A DNA stretch of 64,000 nt. It comes from Fulvimarina endophytica (GTDB taxonomy: Bacteria > Pseudomonadota > Alphaproteobacteria > Rhizobiales > Rhizobiaceae). Positions 29,322-38,241 of the stretch are shown in pieces. The stretch spans positions 1-64,000 of the forward strand of contig NZ_QURL01000005.1 in the NCBI RefSeq assembly GCF_003403015.1, read 5' to 3'. The stretch's first letter is position 1; every line of letters starts with the position of its first letter. The notes beneath the pieces were generated by a model. The model was not told where the DNA came from, did no database searches, and worked only from the letters and a program-made list of their open reading frames with translations. The translations under genes and the position numbers were made by a program.

Positions 29322-29553
29322 CAGGGCAGTTTCCTAACCGAACGCCCGCAAGGTCATACCATACCGGCTCGGATGACATTCAAGCGAGATTGTCGGCTTT
29401 TGGTTAGGCCCTTTCCAGAAGCCGACGGTCGACTTTCCACCCAAACCAGACTTCCAATTAGGAAGCTTATCCCTAGAATTTTAAGCTCATCTTTCCCGGA
29501 CCCTTCAACATCCAGCAGTTAGCTTCCCGCTGAACGCGATGGAGTGAATCGGT

Positions 29554-31422
29554 ATGGCGAAAAGAACGGTGGAAGAGAAGCTCGCCCATGACCGGATGAA
29601 CGGCCGACGTCTGGACAAGCTGAAGAGTACCGTCACCTCGATAGGCAAGCGCGGGCTGAAGGATACATTCGTCATCGGCGAAGCGCTCGAGGAGGCAGCG
29701 GTTCTGCTCCGCGGCGGGTTCACGGGATGGGTGCGGAGCGAATGCGGCCTCGACCCTCGAACCGCCCTCAACTTCCGGAAAACATTTCGCGTTCTCGCTC
29801 CTATGCAGGAATGGCTTCTTGATAAAGAGGTCGCCCCCAGCGTTGCTGTTACGATCGCAGCAGCTTCGCGTGAAGGCCGGGAGCGGGCGCTCAAAGAGAT
29901 CGCATCCGGAAGAAAGCTAACAGCGGCCGACGCCAAGCTGATCGTCCGGAACGAAACGAAAGACCGCGCACATATCCGTCCTCATGGACTTACTTCACTC
30001 GAGCAAGCCGCTCGCGCCTTCTGCGCGCACGTGCTCGCCGAGGCGGAAAGAATCTTGGACGTCGCTTCCTGTTTGGACCCTAAGGACGAAGCGGCTTTGG
30101 CGAACCTTTCAAGCGCAGCACGCGACCTTCGTCCGTTCTTGGCGGCGGTCAACCAACATGCTGCCAGAGTTGGGAAATCCGAACACCACGAGTTTTCGGC
30201 AGCGATCAAAACGCTGGCCTGCGCGGCGCGTCACGACGATATTCGTGATGCAGCGAACGTCTTGGTCAGGGTAGCTCGCACTCGAACGCCGAGGGCAACC
30301 GAAGACGCAGCTCTCGGTTCCGTTGACGCTGACGGAACGCGCAGCTCGACTTCAAAGTCGGCCATCCGCTCCGTATCGTCGGCATTCAAGCACGGGTTAA
30401 CGTGCTTCGAAGTCTGCGCGGGTGGTGGAGGACAAGCGGCGGGACTTGCGAAGGCAGGATTCCACCATGTGGGTCTGCTCGAACGTGAGACACAACCCTG
30501 CGACACATTGAGAGCTGCCTTCGGGTCACAATATGTCATCGAGGCTAGCTTGATCGGTTACGAACCGATCGATACCGGACCCATCGACCTTCTCGCTGGA
30601 GGGGTTCCATGCACTCCCTTTTCGCGCGCGGGTAAACAGAACGGAGAGTACGACGACCGTGACCTGTTTCCCGAGGCGCTGAGGCTCGTCGGTCGAATGC
30701 AACCGCGTGCCGTCATGCTCGAGAACGTCGCGGGCATCATGGATCCTGTCAACGACGGCTACCGCGCGCGAATCCTCTCCAAGTTATCGCAGATGGGCTA
30801 TCGCTGGGATTGGTGGGTTCTAAACTGCGCCGATTTCGGAGTGCCCCAGCGCCGGCGCCGCGCAATCCTGATTGCCTTCCGGGACTCCGCTGCTTGGACC
30901 CGTTTTCGTCGTCTCGACTCCATCGGCAAGTATGCCGAGAAACCGATCACAACCGCGATGGCCATCGAAGCCCACCTCCGCTCGCGAGGCTACAATCCGA
31001 CGCCGGAGCTTCTCGGCCGAATGAACCGAGTGTGTCCGACGATCATCGGAGGGAGTCTTCGAAAGCAGAGCTCCGACCTCGGGCAAGCGAACACCCGGAA
31101 GGAATGGGAAAAGATGGGTTTCGTGGGAAAGCGGTGGGGGATTGCCGCGCCCGGACACGAACACGTCGGCGACATCCTGCCGACGAATAGGATGATGGCA
31201 ATTTTACAAGGCTTCCCTTCCGATTGGCCTTTCCGAGGCAAACCTCGCGACATCAATCGGCAGATTGCGAACGCCTTCCCAACCCCGGTTGCGTTCCATT
31301 TGGGTCTCGCAATTGCGGAGGCCCTCACGGGCGAGGAGTTTGACCCCTCGCGTCAGGTCTACCACGAGGCGATGCGCCGGAACCGTATCCCGCAACGAAA
31401 TCGAAGCGCGAAAACTCAGTAA
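29554..31422 (+). CDS. C5-cytosine DNA methyltransferase with DUF3102-like N-terminus
   Basis: 622 residues. The first ~140 residues resemble DUF3102 (VIGEALEEAAVLLRGGFTGWVRSECGLDPRTALNFRK). The C-terminal 360 residues are a C5 methyltransferase: motif I FEVCAGGGGQAAGLAKAG, catalytic PC loop GGVPCTPFSRAGKQ (C353), MLENVAG (motif VI), QRRRRAILIAFR (motif VIII) and a final RQIANAFPTPVAFHLGLAIAEAL. No restriction endonuclease is adjacent, so it looks like an orphan or protective methylase. The recognition site cannot be read from sequence. Confidence 0.9.
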   Translation: MAKRTVEEKLAHDRMNGRRLDKLKSTVTSIGKRGLKDTFVIGEALEEAAVLLRGGFTGWVRSECGLDPRTALNFRKTFRVLAPMQEWLLDKEVAPSVAVTIAAASREGRERALKEIASGRKLTAADAKLIVRNETKDRAHIRPHGLTSLEQAARAFCAHVLAEAERILDVASCLDPKDEAALANLSSAARDLRPFLAAVNQHAARVGKSEHHEFSAAIKTLACAARHDDIRDAANVLVRVARTRTPRATEDAALGSVDADGTRSSTSKSAIRSVSSAFKHGLTCFEVCAGGGGQAAGLAKAGFHHVGLLERETQPCDTLRAAFGSQYVIEASLIGYEPIDTGPIDLLAGGVPCTPFSRAGKQNGEYDDRDLFPEALRLVGRMQPRAVMLENVAGIMDPVNDGYRARILSKLSQMGYRWDWWVLNCADFGVPQRRRRAILIAFRDSAAWTRFRRLDSIGKYAEKPITTAMAIEAHLRSRGYNPTPELLGRMNRVCPTIIGGSLRKQSSDLGQANTRKEWEKMGFVGKRWGIAAPGHEHVGDILPTNRMMAILQGFPSDWPFRGKPRDINRQIANAFPTPVAFHLGLAIAEALTGEEFDPSRQVYHEAMRRNRIPQRNRSAKTQ

Positions 31423-32052
31423 ACCGTTAGGATCCCGGCTTCGTCGGTGGTGAAGGGCAAGCTTTGGACACCGCTCAAGGACTTACGTGATACCTCGTCG
31501 ACGACTGAGTTCGAGGACGGGGGGCAATACGGTGTTGACCACGATATCGACTTCGACCGACTCCGCTTACGGTTCGGGCCTTGGCCAAAAGACCTTTGGA
31601 AACACCAAAGACAGTACGGCCCTCTATGAGAGTTGAGGTACCGATAGAGATCGGGGGAGCGTTACGAGTCGAGCGGGCAGTTACAGGAGGTTCGTCCCTG
31701 ACAGAAACCATACGACCTCAACATCGACGTCGAAGCTTTCGCTTAGTTCGAGATCTCCGGGAGCAGATCCAGCTTGTCGAAACGGCGCTATCGATGTTCT
31801 GTCGGGCCGAACCGAGTTCAATCCGAAATGCATCGGTAGGGCCCGGCCCATTTGTGTTCGACCGTATTCGTCGGCACTCTTGAGAGGTCAGCTCGCTCGC
31901 TCGCGAAAATGTGATGTGATGTCAGGGCGTCTGGTTTTGCATTTCCCTTCGGTGAGCCGCGCAGAACACTGGCCTTCCAGTATGTCAGGCAACCCGGGCT
32001 AAACAAACAACTCAGCACTTCGGTTATTCGTCCCGGGTCTTACGACGCGAAC
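31423..32052. other. Low-coding region after the methyltransferase
   Basis: 630 bp without a supportable gene and visibly less GC-rich than the chromosome. A 60-codon plus-strand frame (31447-31629) starting GTG is the best of several weak candidates. No inverted-repeat ends or transposase motifs seen. Confidence 0.4.
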
Positions 32053-32343
32053 CTATGACGTCTGGAACTTCGATTCACGCGCAGGGCGTATTCGAACGGC
32101 GACCGTTCCATCTGTCAACGCCAGAAACTCGGCCCCTGCTCGTTCAAGTTCCGATCTGAGCTTGTCCAGATTGCCAGATCGAGGCACCCGGGTTCCGGCT
32201 TCGAAATCATTCAGCAGGTTTCGCCCGACGCCCGACAGACGACACAGCTCACCCTGGGACAATCCCAGCATAGCCCGGGCGCCCCGACAGGACGCGCCGT
32301 CGATCTTTGAGGCAGGCCCTACAACAGATGGGACTGTCGTCAC
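32053..32343 (-). CDS. XRE-family transcriptional regulator
   Basis: 96 residues with a clear helix-turn-helix: CRGARAMLGLSQGELCRLSGVGRNLLNDFEAGTRVPRSGNLDKLRSELERAGAEFL. I chose the GTG at 32343 because GGAGGAGG precedes it and a palindrome (32388-32408) lies upstream. The open frame extends to an ATG at 32421, which would place that palindrome inside the gene. Probably autoregulated; could serve as the antitoxin-type regulator for a neighbour. Confidence 0.72.
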   Translation of the reverse strand: MTTVPSVVGPASKIDGASCRGARAMLGLSQGELCRLSGVGRNLLNDFEAGTRVPRSGNLDKLRSELERAGAEFLALTDGTVAVRIRPARESKFQTS

Positions 32344-32387
32344 CGACGTGTCGCCCCCCTCCTCCGTACGATTTCGAGTTGACTCAA

Positions 32388-32408
32388 AACCAAACAAAAT
32401 GATTGGTT
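32388..32408. promoter_or_regulatory. Candidate operator of XRE gene
   Basis: AACCAA (32388-32393) and TTGGTT (32403-32408) form a perfect inverted repeat around a 9-bp A/T-rich spacer. It sits 45 bp upstream of the chosen XRE start in an AT-rich patch. Confidence 0.5.
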
Positions 32409-32411
32409 TCC

Positions 32412-32624
32412 TCAACAGCATGCAAGCACAGGTAACAGGAATGACGTCGGCGGCTTCGGCTTATCGACGGCGGTAGACACTTTGTATCGAGTAAGGTCCC
32501 GTTCCATGCCCAGTTTCCAGTCCTCGCGCGAGAACGCGCAGCTCAGCGAATCCTTGTGGCGTAACGCCCGAGCTTCAGCCGCCCCCTTTGCATAGTGCAT
32601 GAAGGGTGCATCGACGTCACCCAT
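32412..32624 (-). CDS. Doubtful small ORF upstream of XRE gene
   Basis: 70 codons from ATG (MGDVDAPFMHYAKGAAEARALRH..., ending LLPVLACC), same strand as the XRE regulator and ending just before its operator. No family recognised; it may be a gene remnant. Confidence 0.25.
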   Translation of the reverse strand: MGDVDAPFMHYAKGAAEARALRHKDSLSCAFSREDWKLGMERDLTRYKVSTAVDKPKPPTSFLLPVLACC

Positions 32625-32841
32625 GCAGCACCCGGACTGATGGTTTCCTGATGACCGTTCTGGCGAGACGAGTGCCTCTCGTATGCATCGCCTCACCTGA
32701 TCGACATTGCTGCGAAGGTCGATGAGGCTTCACCGAGTGCGTCCAACCAATTCTAGGTTCCGACGTGTGAACCCAGGACTCATCGGCGATTGCCCAAACG
32801 AGAATGTCCTGTCCTTTCCGCGACCCATTGGGGGCTACGAG

Positions 32842-33447
32842 ATGCAATTTCAAACGTGTTTGAAGACCTCGATCTGCATTCGCCGCTCACGCGAGCTTTC
32901 GAAACCACAGCCTCGTTATCGACCTCTCGCTCTTAAGCCGACGCACGAGAACGTCGAACCGACTAGCAGGACGGCACATCTCTTCCTTATCGACACGAAC
33001 ATCGTTTCGGCACTCAAGAAGCCTTGGGCCTATCCTCGCGTCGTTTCCTGGATCGAAGCGGCGCCGATGGGATCACTCGCGATCTCTTGGAGCACGGTGT
33101 TCGAACTTCAGTATGGCGTTGAGAGGGCTCGCAACGCGGGTTCGCATCGAGCTGACGCTTATGAAGATGCACTATGCGACTTGATCGAGGATCCGCGCTT
33201 TCAAGTCCTGCATCCGACGACGGACGCTGCGAGAATTCGCGGGCGTATGCACGCCACGCCAGCGCTTAGGAACTTCTGGATCGCACACCCGGAATCACGG
33301 AAGCACGCGACGGGAGAAGACCTCACGATTGCAGCAACCGCCATTGCTGCGGGGGCGGTCATCGTCACCTTGAATGTTCGCGACTTCGTGCAGATCGGCA
33401 GGCACTTCCGATTACCCGGCCTCATAGAGCTGGAAGGCGGAGAATAG
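32842..33447 (+). CDS. PIN-domain (VapC-type) ribonuclease
   Basis: About 201 residues. The PIN fold begins at LFLIDTNIVSALKKP (first acidic residue, about 52) and continues through STVFELQYGVERA to the C-terminal acidic cluster GEDLTIAATAIAAGAVIVTLNVRDFVQIGRHFRLPGL. VapC toxins cleave RNA, often initiator or elongator tRNAs. The start is uncertain: the ATG at 32842 leaves a 50-residue N-terminal tail that is not PIN-like, and the frame is open to 32707. No VapB antitoxin lies next to it. Confidence 0.75.
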   Translation: MQFQTCLKTSICIRRSRELSKPQPRYRPLALKPTHENVEPTSRTAHLFLIDTNIVSALKKPWAYPRVVSWIEAAPMGSLAISWSTVFELQYGVERARNAGSHRADAYEDALCDLIEDPRFQVLHPTTDAARIRGRMHATPALRNFWIAHPESRKHATGEDLTIAATAIAAGAVIVTLNVRDFVQIGRHFRLPGLIELEGGE

Positions 33448-33998
33448 GTCCTCCCCCGGCCGCAAACGGTTCCGGCGTAAGAAGTCGAGCGGAAGACCCG
33501 ACTGAGACACCGTTCTGGATCGACGATCGCTTGGCTTAAACGGCGGACCAATATTCGAGTTTGCATACACCATCGTGGCATCGGTGAGCGAGGAACCACC
33601 GATTCACCCCACCTAAGCTCATGTCCAAATCGAGAGGGGTAGTTTCGAAAAAATGGCCTTCATTAAATTTTTGCATTCGAGATCAACGCAATCGCAACGA
33701 GGCGGCAGGCATGTGGGCCCTTCCGGCGAGGGATCTGTGAAATCGAACGTATCGATCGGTTTTGATTGCCAGAGGATCGTCGGTCATGTGGCGGAACCCT
33801 TGGGTAGACTTTTCAACGAAGTCTCGGCGAAGAGCGAAACCCAAACCATGTCGGCAAACATGCCGCGAAACCAGGGAGGCAGTAAGATGAAAACCAGCAT
33901 CGCGATCGCTTCCCAGTCCGTTTCCTGTCCCGCCAAACATCAAGGCTCCATAGCCGCCTGACGCGTCTCCCCGTTCCGGGGACCGATGCGCGCAGACG
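33448..33998. other. Gap before the transposition genes
   Basis: 551 bp, AT-richer around 33620-33690. Two overlapping frames (plus 33653-33961, minus 33683-34036) are open but neither has a recognisable product. Presumably carries the promoter for tnsABC-tniQ. Confidence 0.4.
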
Positions 33999-34883
33999 GT
34001 GGCCGGCCCTCGGGCCGCGTCGATTCCCGTCGCCATTCCGGCGGCGGTGACCCGGAGCCATTTTCATGTCCACGCACCAACCACTCTTGCGTTCCTTCTT
34101 GTCGGCAGCTCAGCCCGCGCAATTGCCCGGATCCATCGGCTCGCACGTCGCGGAGGTGGGCGGCCGCGCCACCTGGAGGAGCTGGCACATACCGACCTTC
34201 GAGCCGATGGACGCGCCGGAAAACCCTTGCGACGGATCAAGCCGAGTGTGGCGCACCGGATCCCACGACCGAAGCAACGCGGATCACGTACAGGGTCGAT
34301 CGTCGACCCATTCCGTTGGGTGGTCATCTGGTTCGAGAGCGGCCTTGAGGAAGATGTGCTCTTTTCGTTGGTCGCCAGCCCTGACGTTCGAGCGGTGCGC
34401 GAGCAGCAGGTGATTCGTTACCGAGGCCCGAGCGGAGGTACGCCGGAGTACCACTCAGACTACGAGGTCGATTGGCGGAGCGGCACCGTCTCGACGATCG
34501 AGTGCAAGTACGAGGAAGACTCGGAGCGAAAGGCGGTGCCCGCGAAGATCGCCGGGATCGGCCGGAACGCTGTTTCGGGTAGCACGGACGACTACCGCGT
34601 CGTCACGCAATTCGATCTCGACGACGTCATGATCGCCAACGCGCGGGCGATCGTAGCCTGCGCCCTCGACGACGATCCAGAGGGTCTTGCGGCAGTGCGC
34701 CGCGCCCTGCCCTGCATGCCGCAGCGATTTGTCCTCGGTGACTTGGCGGAGACTTCCGGCTTCGGCTTCCGCGGCTACCGCGCGGCGGTCGCGCTGCTCC
34801 AGTCTGGCTCCCTTTCGCTTGAGCCTGGCGTCCGGGTCTCGCCGGACGCCGCCGCACGGGTTGCGCGACCGGCCGCATCTTGA
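33999..34883 (+). CDS. tnsA: Tn7-like transposase subunit TnsA (endonuclease)
   Basis: The conserved part starts near residue 78: PLRRIKPSVAHRIPRPKQRG, then VVIWFESGLEEDVLFSLVASPDVRAVREQQVIRYR, YHSDYEVDWRSGTVSTIECKYEED. This supplies the E...D...E-x-K catalytic set of TnsA (restriction-enzyme fold) that cuts the 5' ends of the transposon. The first ~75 residues after the GTG at 33999 are not TnsA-like, so translation may begin later, for example at the TTG at 34227. The stop overlaps the region of the tnsB start. Confidence 0.85.
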   Translation: MAGPRAASIPVAIPAAVTRSHFHVHAPTTLAFLLVGSSARAIARIHRLARRGGGRPRHLEELAHTDLRADGRAGKPLRRIKPSVAHRIPRPKQRGSRTGSIVDPFRWVVIWFESGLEEDVLFSLVASPDVRAVREQQVIRYRGPSGGTPEYHSDYEVDWRSGTVSTIECKYEEDSERKAVPAKIAGIGRNAVSGSTDDYRVVTQFDLDDVMIANARAIVACALDDDPEGLAAVRRALPCMPQRFVLGDLAETSGFGFRGYRAAVALLQSGSLSLEPGVRVSPDAAARVARPAAS

Positions 34884-34885
34884 CG

Positions 34886-37141
34886 ATGGCTAAAGGACTC
34901 GCCGCCCAGGCTAGCGATGGACCGAATCAAGGAGACATACGCGACATGTTCAGGCGTGCGTACAAGTTCGGGCGGCACGATCGCATCGTCATTGACGGGG
35001 CGCACCACCGCTGCGTCGAGTCCGACAAGGGGAGGCACGTCCTCCAACTCATGACGGGTTTCGTCTTCGAGGACCACTACGTCCCTATTGACGACGATGA
35101 GATCACTGAGCTGCTACGAGGGCCGTCGCCCCGCATGCGCATCGACGAGGGGCACTGGACAAAGCACCTCTCGATGCTGCGCATGCGCAACGACACATCG
35201 GACATGTTGCGCTGCTCGAAGGAGGATGCCCGCGACGCCGCTTGGAAGCTGGAATGGGTGCAACGATACCATCGTCGAAGACGTGACCTCTCCAAGCCGA
35301 GAATTGGCGTTGGCGCAGACCAGCTTGCCGCCTTCGTCTCGGAAGAGCGAGACTCGATGGACCGCTGGTACCTCGACAAGTACGGCGAGCGCCGCAAGCC
35401 CGGCCGCGTCTTCGAGGATCGGGAGCGCAAGGCCTTCGACTGGCCAAGCGCCAGCGGCCTCTACAAATGGCTGAGGATCTACCGCGAAAAAAAGGAGCGA
35501 CAGGACTCCTTCCTTCCAAACTACGCCAAGTGCGGGAACCGCGACCAGCTCGACCCGCGCGTACGGCAGGCGATGGAACGCGCCGTCGAGCACTGGTGTA
35601 CGCCGCTGAAACCGAAGATCAGCGACATTTGCGACCGCATAGAGCAGGAGTTGCTGCCTTTTAATAAGGGCCGCCCCCCCGAAGAGCGGCTTCGCGTCAG
35701 CGCCGCGACAGTTCGCAAGCGCATCGGGGAAATCGACCCTTTCCTGGCCGACGCCGGTCGTGAAGGCCTCGACCGGGCCTTGCGCCGCTACGCGCTCTCA
35801 GCCGTTGGCACCATGGTCACCCACCCGATGCAGCGCATCGAGATGGACGACTGGGACGTCGACCTTCATAAGCTCGCAGAGGGGTCCTCGGTCTGGAAGA
35901 AGATGACTTCCGAGGCCCGCAAGCGCATGCCCCGCGTCAGGTGCACCGTGACAGTGGCCATCGACGTCGCGACGCGGTGCGTTGTCGGCCTCCACCTGTA
36001 TACCGGCGCACCGTCGACGGCCACGGCGCGCACCGCCCTGCGCAGCACCCTCGTCGATAAATCAGCTCTCGCCGCAGCCGTGGGATGCACCAGCACCTGG
36101 CACATGTACGGGCGCGGCGAATTCTTCGCGTTCGACGGCGGTCCCGCTTTCGGTGCCGAATTCCAGGCCTCCGTCCACCGGTGCCGCGCGGGGACAAGCG
36201 TACCCGACCAGGACCCCCGCATGCGCGGGACGATCGAGGCATTCTTCCGGACCCTGAAAAGGCTCTGCCGTCGCTTCGCGGGATACGCCTTCTCCAACGT
36301 CGTAGAACGAGGCGAATACCCCGCGCAGGAGATGGCGTCGCTGACCGTCGCCGAGTTCCATTCCCTACTCGTGCGCTTCATCGTCGATAGCTATCACAAC
36401 CGCCAGCACAAGGGCTTAGAGGGGCGCTCGCCGCTGAAAACATGGAATGACCTCATCCGGAAGGAGATGGCTCCCGAATTGACCGAGGAGCAGATGAAGC
36501 TCGCATTCGGTTTCCGCCGAACCCGCAAGCTTTCACCGTCCGGCGTCGAGTTCATGAACGTGCCGTTCGTGAGGGGAAAAGGCCTTCAGGAACTTTTCAG
36601 GGCGGTCGGTAGGTCCGAGGTCGGTATCATTGTCGACCCGGCTGATGTTAAGTCGATCCTTATCGAGGTGCCAGAGCGCTTGAAGGGTCGCGAGTGGTGT
36701 CCTGACGGCACTGACTACATCCAAGTCCACGCGCCCGAGGGCATGTTTCCGGACAAGGTCGAGTCCTCGCTCGACAAGCTGCTCTTGGTGAACAAGCAGG
36801 TGCGCGAGTTCGTGCGCGCAGAGGCCGAACAGGGCCGTGAGATTCGCCTTGAGGCGGACCGCCACTTCTACCAAGCTGGGCTGGAGGCGATGCGGCGCTG
36901 CGGCATTCCTGTCTACGGCTACACCGAGAAGCAGTTCAACGCCATGGTCGATCACGCCGAGCGCAAGTCGCTGGCGGCTACAGAGCGCGTCGTTCACGCG
37001 TCCGAGCCCAAGTCCGTCGACGAGGCCTCCTTCGGTACCGTCGTCCATCGCAACCCGAAGACCAAACCGTCCGCTCCCGAAAAGAACGGCAAGGGCAAGC
37101 CGTTCGGCGGCTCGATGAACACATACGGAGATGACGGATGA
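34886..37141 (+). CDS. tnsB: Tn7-like transposase TnsB (DDE integrase)
   Basis: 751 residues. The DDE catalytic core is complete: RIEMDDWDVDLHKL (D321 or D322), FAFDGGPAFGAEFQ (D417) and RGTIEAFFRTLKRL (E451), with the 34-residue D-E spacing typical of the retroviral-integrase family. An Mu-transposase-like C-terminal barrel follows, then a TnsC-interacting tail rich in K/P/S. It binds the end repeats and joins the 3' ends to target DNA. The ATG at 34886 is preferred; a TTG at 34880 overlaps the tnsA stop. Overlaps tnsC by 4 bp. Confidence 0.94.
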   Translation: MAKGLAAQASDGPNQGDIRDMFRRAYKFGRHDRIVIDGAHHRCVESDKGRHVLQLMTGFVFEDHYVPIDDDEITELLRGPSPRMRIDEGHWTKHLSMLRMRNDTSDMLRCSKEDARDAAWKLEWVQRYHRRRRDLSKPRIGVGADQLAAFVSEERDSMDRWYLDKYGERRKPGRVFEDRERKAFDWPSASGLYKWLRIYREKKERQDSFLPNYAKCGNRDQLDPRVRQAMERAVEHWCTPLKPKISDICDRIEQELLPFNKGRPPEERLRVSAATVRKRIGEIDPFLADAGREGLDRALRRYALSAVGTMVTHPMQRIEMDDWDVDLHKLAEGSSVWKKMTSEARKRMPRVRCTVTVAIDVATRCVVGLHLYTGAPSTATARTALRSTLVDKSALAAAVGCTSTWHMYGRGEFFAFDGGPAFGAEFQASVHRCRAGTSVPDQDPRMRGTIEAFFRTLKRLCRRFAGYAFSNVVERGEYPAQEMASLTVAEFHSLLVRFIVDSYHNRQHKGLEGRSPLKTWNDLIRKEMAPELTEEQMKLAFGFRRTRKLSPSGVEFMNVPFVRGKGLQELFRAVGRSEVGIIVDPADVKSILIEVPERLKGREWCPDGTDYIQVHAPEGMFPDKVESSLDKLLLVNKQVREFVRAEAEQGREIRLEADRHFYQAGLEAMRRCGIPVYGYTEKQFNAMVDHAERKSLAATERVVHASEPKSVDEASFGTVVHRNPKTKPSAPEKNGKGKPFGGSMNTYGDDG

Positions 37142-38241
37142 GGCGGCAGCCAAACGTCCAGCCATCGAACCGCAAGGTCACCGACGACGATCGGGATGGG
37201 GCCGACACCGCGCCTTTCAACGATAGTGCGGACGCCGCCGACAATTTGTCGGACGACGACGAGTTCCTCGACGATTTCGTCTCCGGCTTGGGCGAGGACG
37301 CCGTCAGGATCGTGGGGTCCCTCGAGCGCGTGAAGGACGTCTACGTAGCCTGCGGCCGCGATAACCTCCTGAAAGCCAAGTTCGACAAGTTCCTGCACCT
37401 CGTCGCCTCCCGCCGGGATGGGCGCCGCGACGACGGACGCTGCTTCTTCCTTACCGGAGAAAGCGGGGCCGGGAAGACAGCGCTCGCCCGCCACCTCCTC
37501 GCCCAATACCCGAACCTCCAACCCCGGGTCCAGCCGTGGGGGAAGACGTGCCCGGTCGTATCGGTCACTCTCAAGGGCCCCGTGATCATGAAGACGCTCG
37601 GGCACAATATCCTGAGGGGCACCGGATACCCGCTCGTCCAAGACCTCGAGGAGAACAAGGTGTGGGACATGCTCCCCGAGCAGCTTCACCTGCGCAAGGT
37701 GATGCTCGTCCATATCGACGAGCCGCAGCACCTTCTAACGGAAACCCCGACGGGCAAAGAGCGCAAGAAGGTCGCGAAGGCCTTTAAGGGCGTCATGAAC
37801 GACCCGACGTGGCCAGTGAGCTTCCTGCTCACCGGAATGCCGAACACCACAGAACTTGCCCGCCTCGACGAGCAAATCGAGCGACGCGGCTTCCAGTTCC
37901 CGCTTGTTGACGTCGCGCTGCCTGAAGAGCGCAGACTTGTGGTGCGCATTCTGACAGAGATGGCGTCGGCGGTGGACATCGACGTCGCGGGGATTGTCGC
38001 CTCCGACATTCCGGAACGCGTCGCGCATGCCGCGGCCTACCGTTACGCGCGCATCGCGCAGGTCGTCCTCGCCGGTATCCACGAAGCCTTAGTCGGCGAG
38101 GCAGCGGAACTCACCAGGGAACATTTCGCGACCGCCTTCATCGAGCATTCGCATGCGCGCGGCAACGACGACATGAACCCGTTCCTCGCGCACGACTGGG
38201 TCCGCCTCCCGCCCGGGGCGTTCATCGTAAAGCCTGACTGA
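37138..38241 (+). CDS. tnsC: Tn7-like AAA+ regulator TnsC
   Basis: 367 residues. Walker A FLTGESGAGKTALARHLL (about 106-116), Walker B VMLVHIDEPQHLLTE (about 188-197), sensor-type segment VSFLLTGMPNT, and a helical lid. TnsC/TniB proteins polymerise on target DNA and link the TniQ target selector to the TnsAB transposase. ATGA overlap with tnsB and TGATG overlap with tniQ show one coupled operon. Confidence 0.93.
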   Translation: MRRQPNVQPSNRKVTDDDRDGADTAPFNDSADAADNLSDDDEFLDDFVSGLGEDAVRIVGSLERVKDVYVACGRDNLLKAKFDKFLHLVASRRDGRRDDGRCFFLTGESGAGKTALARHLLAQYPNLQPRVQPWGKTCPVVSVTLKGPVIMKTLGHNILRGTGYPLVQDLEENKVWDMLPEQLHLRKVMLVHIDEPQHLLTETPTGKERKKVAKAFKGVMNDPTWPVSFLLTGMPNTTELARLDEQIERRGFQFPLVDVALPEERRLVVRILTEMASAVDIDVAGIVASDIPERVAHAAAYRYARIAQVVLAGIHEALVGEAAELTREHFATAFIEHSHARGNDDMNPFLAHDWVRLPPGAFIVKPD

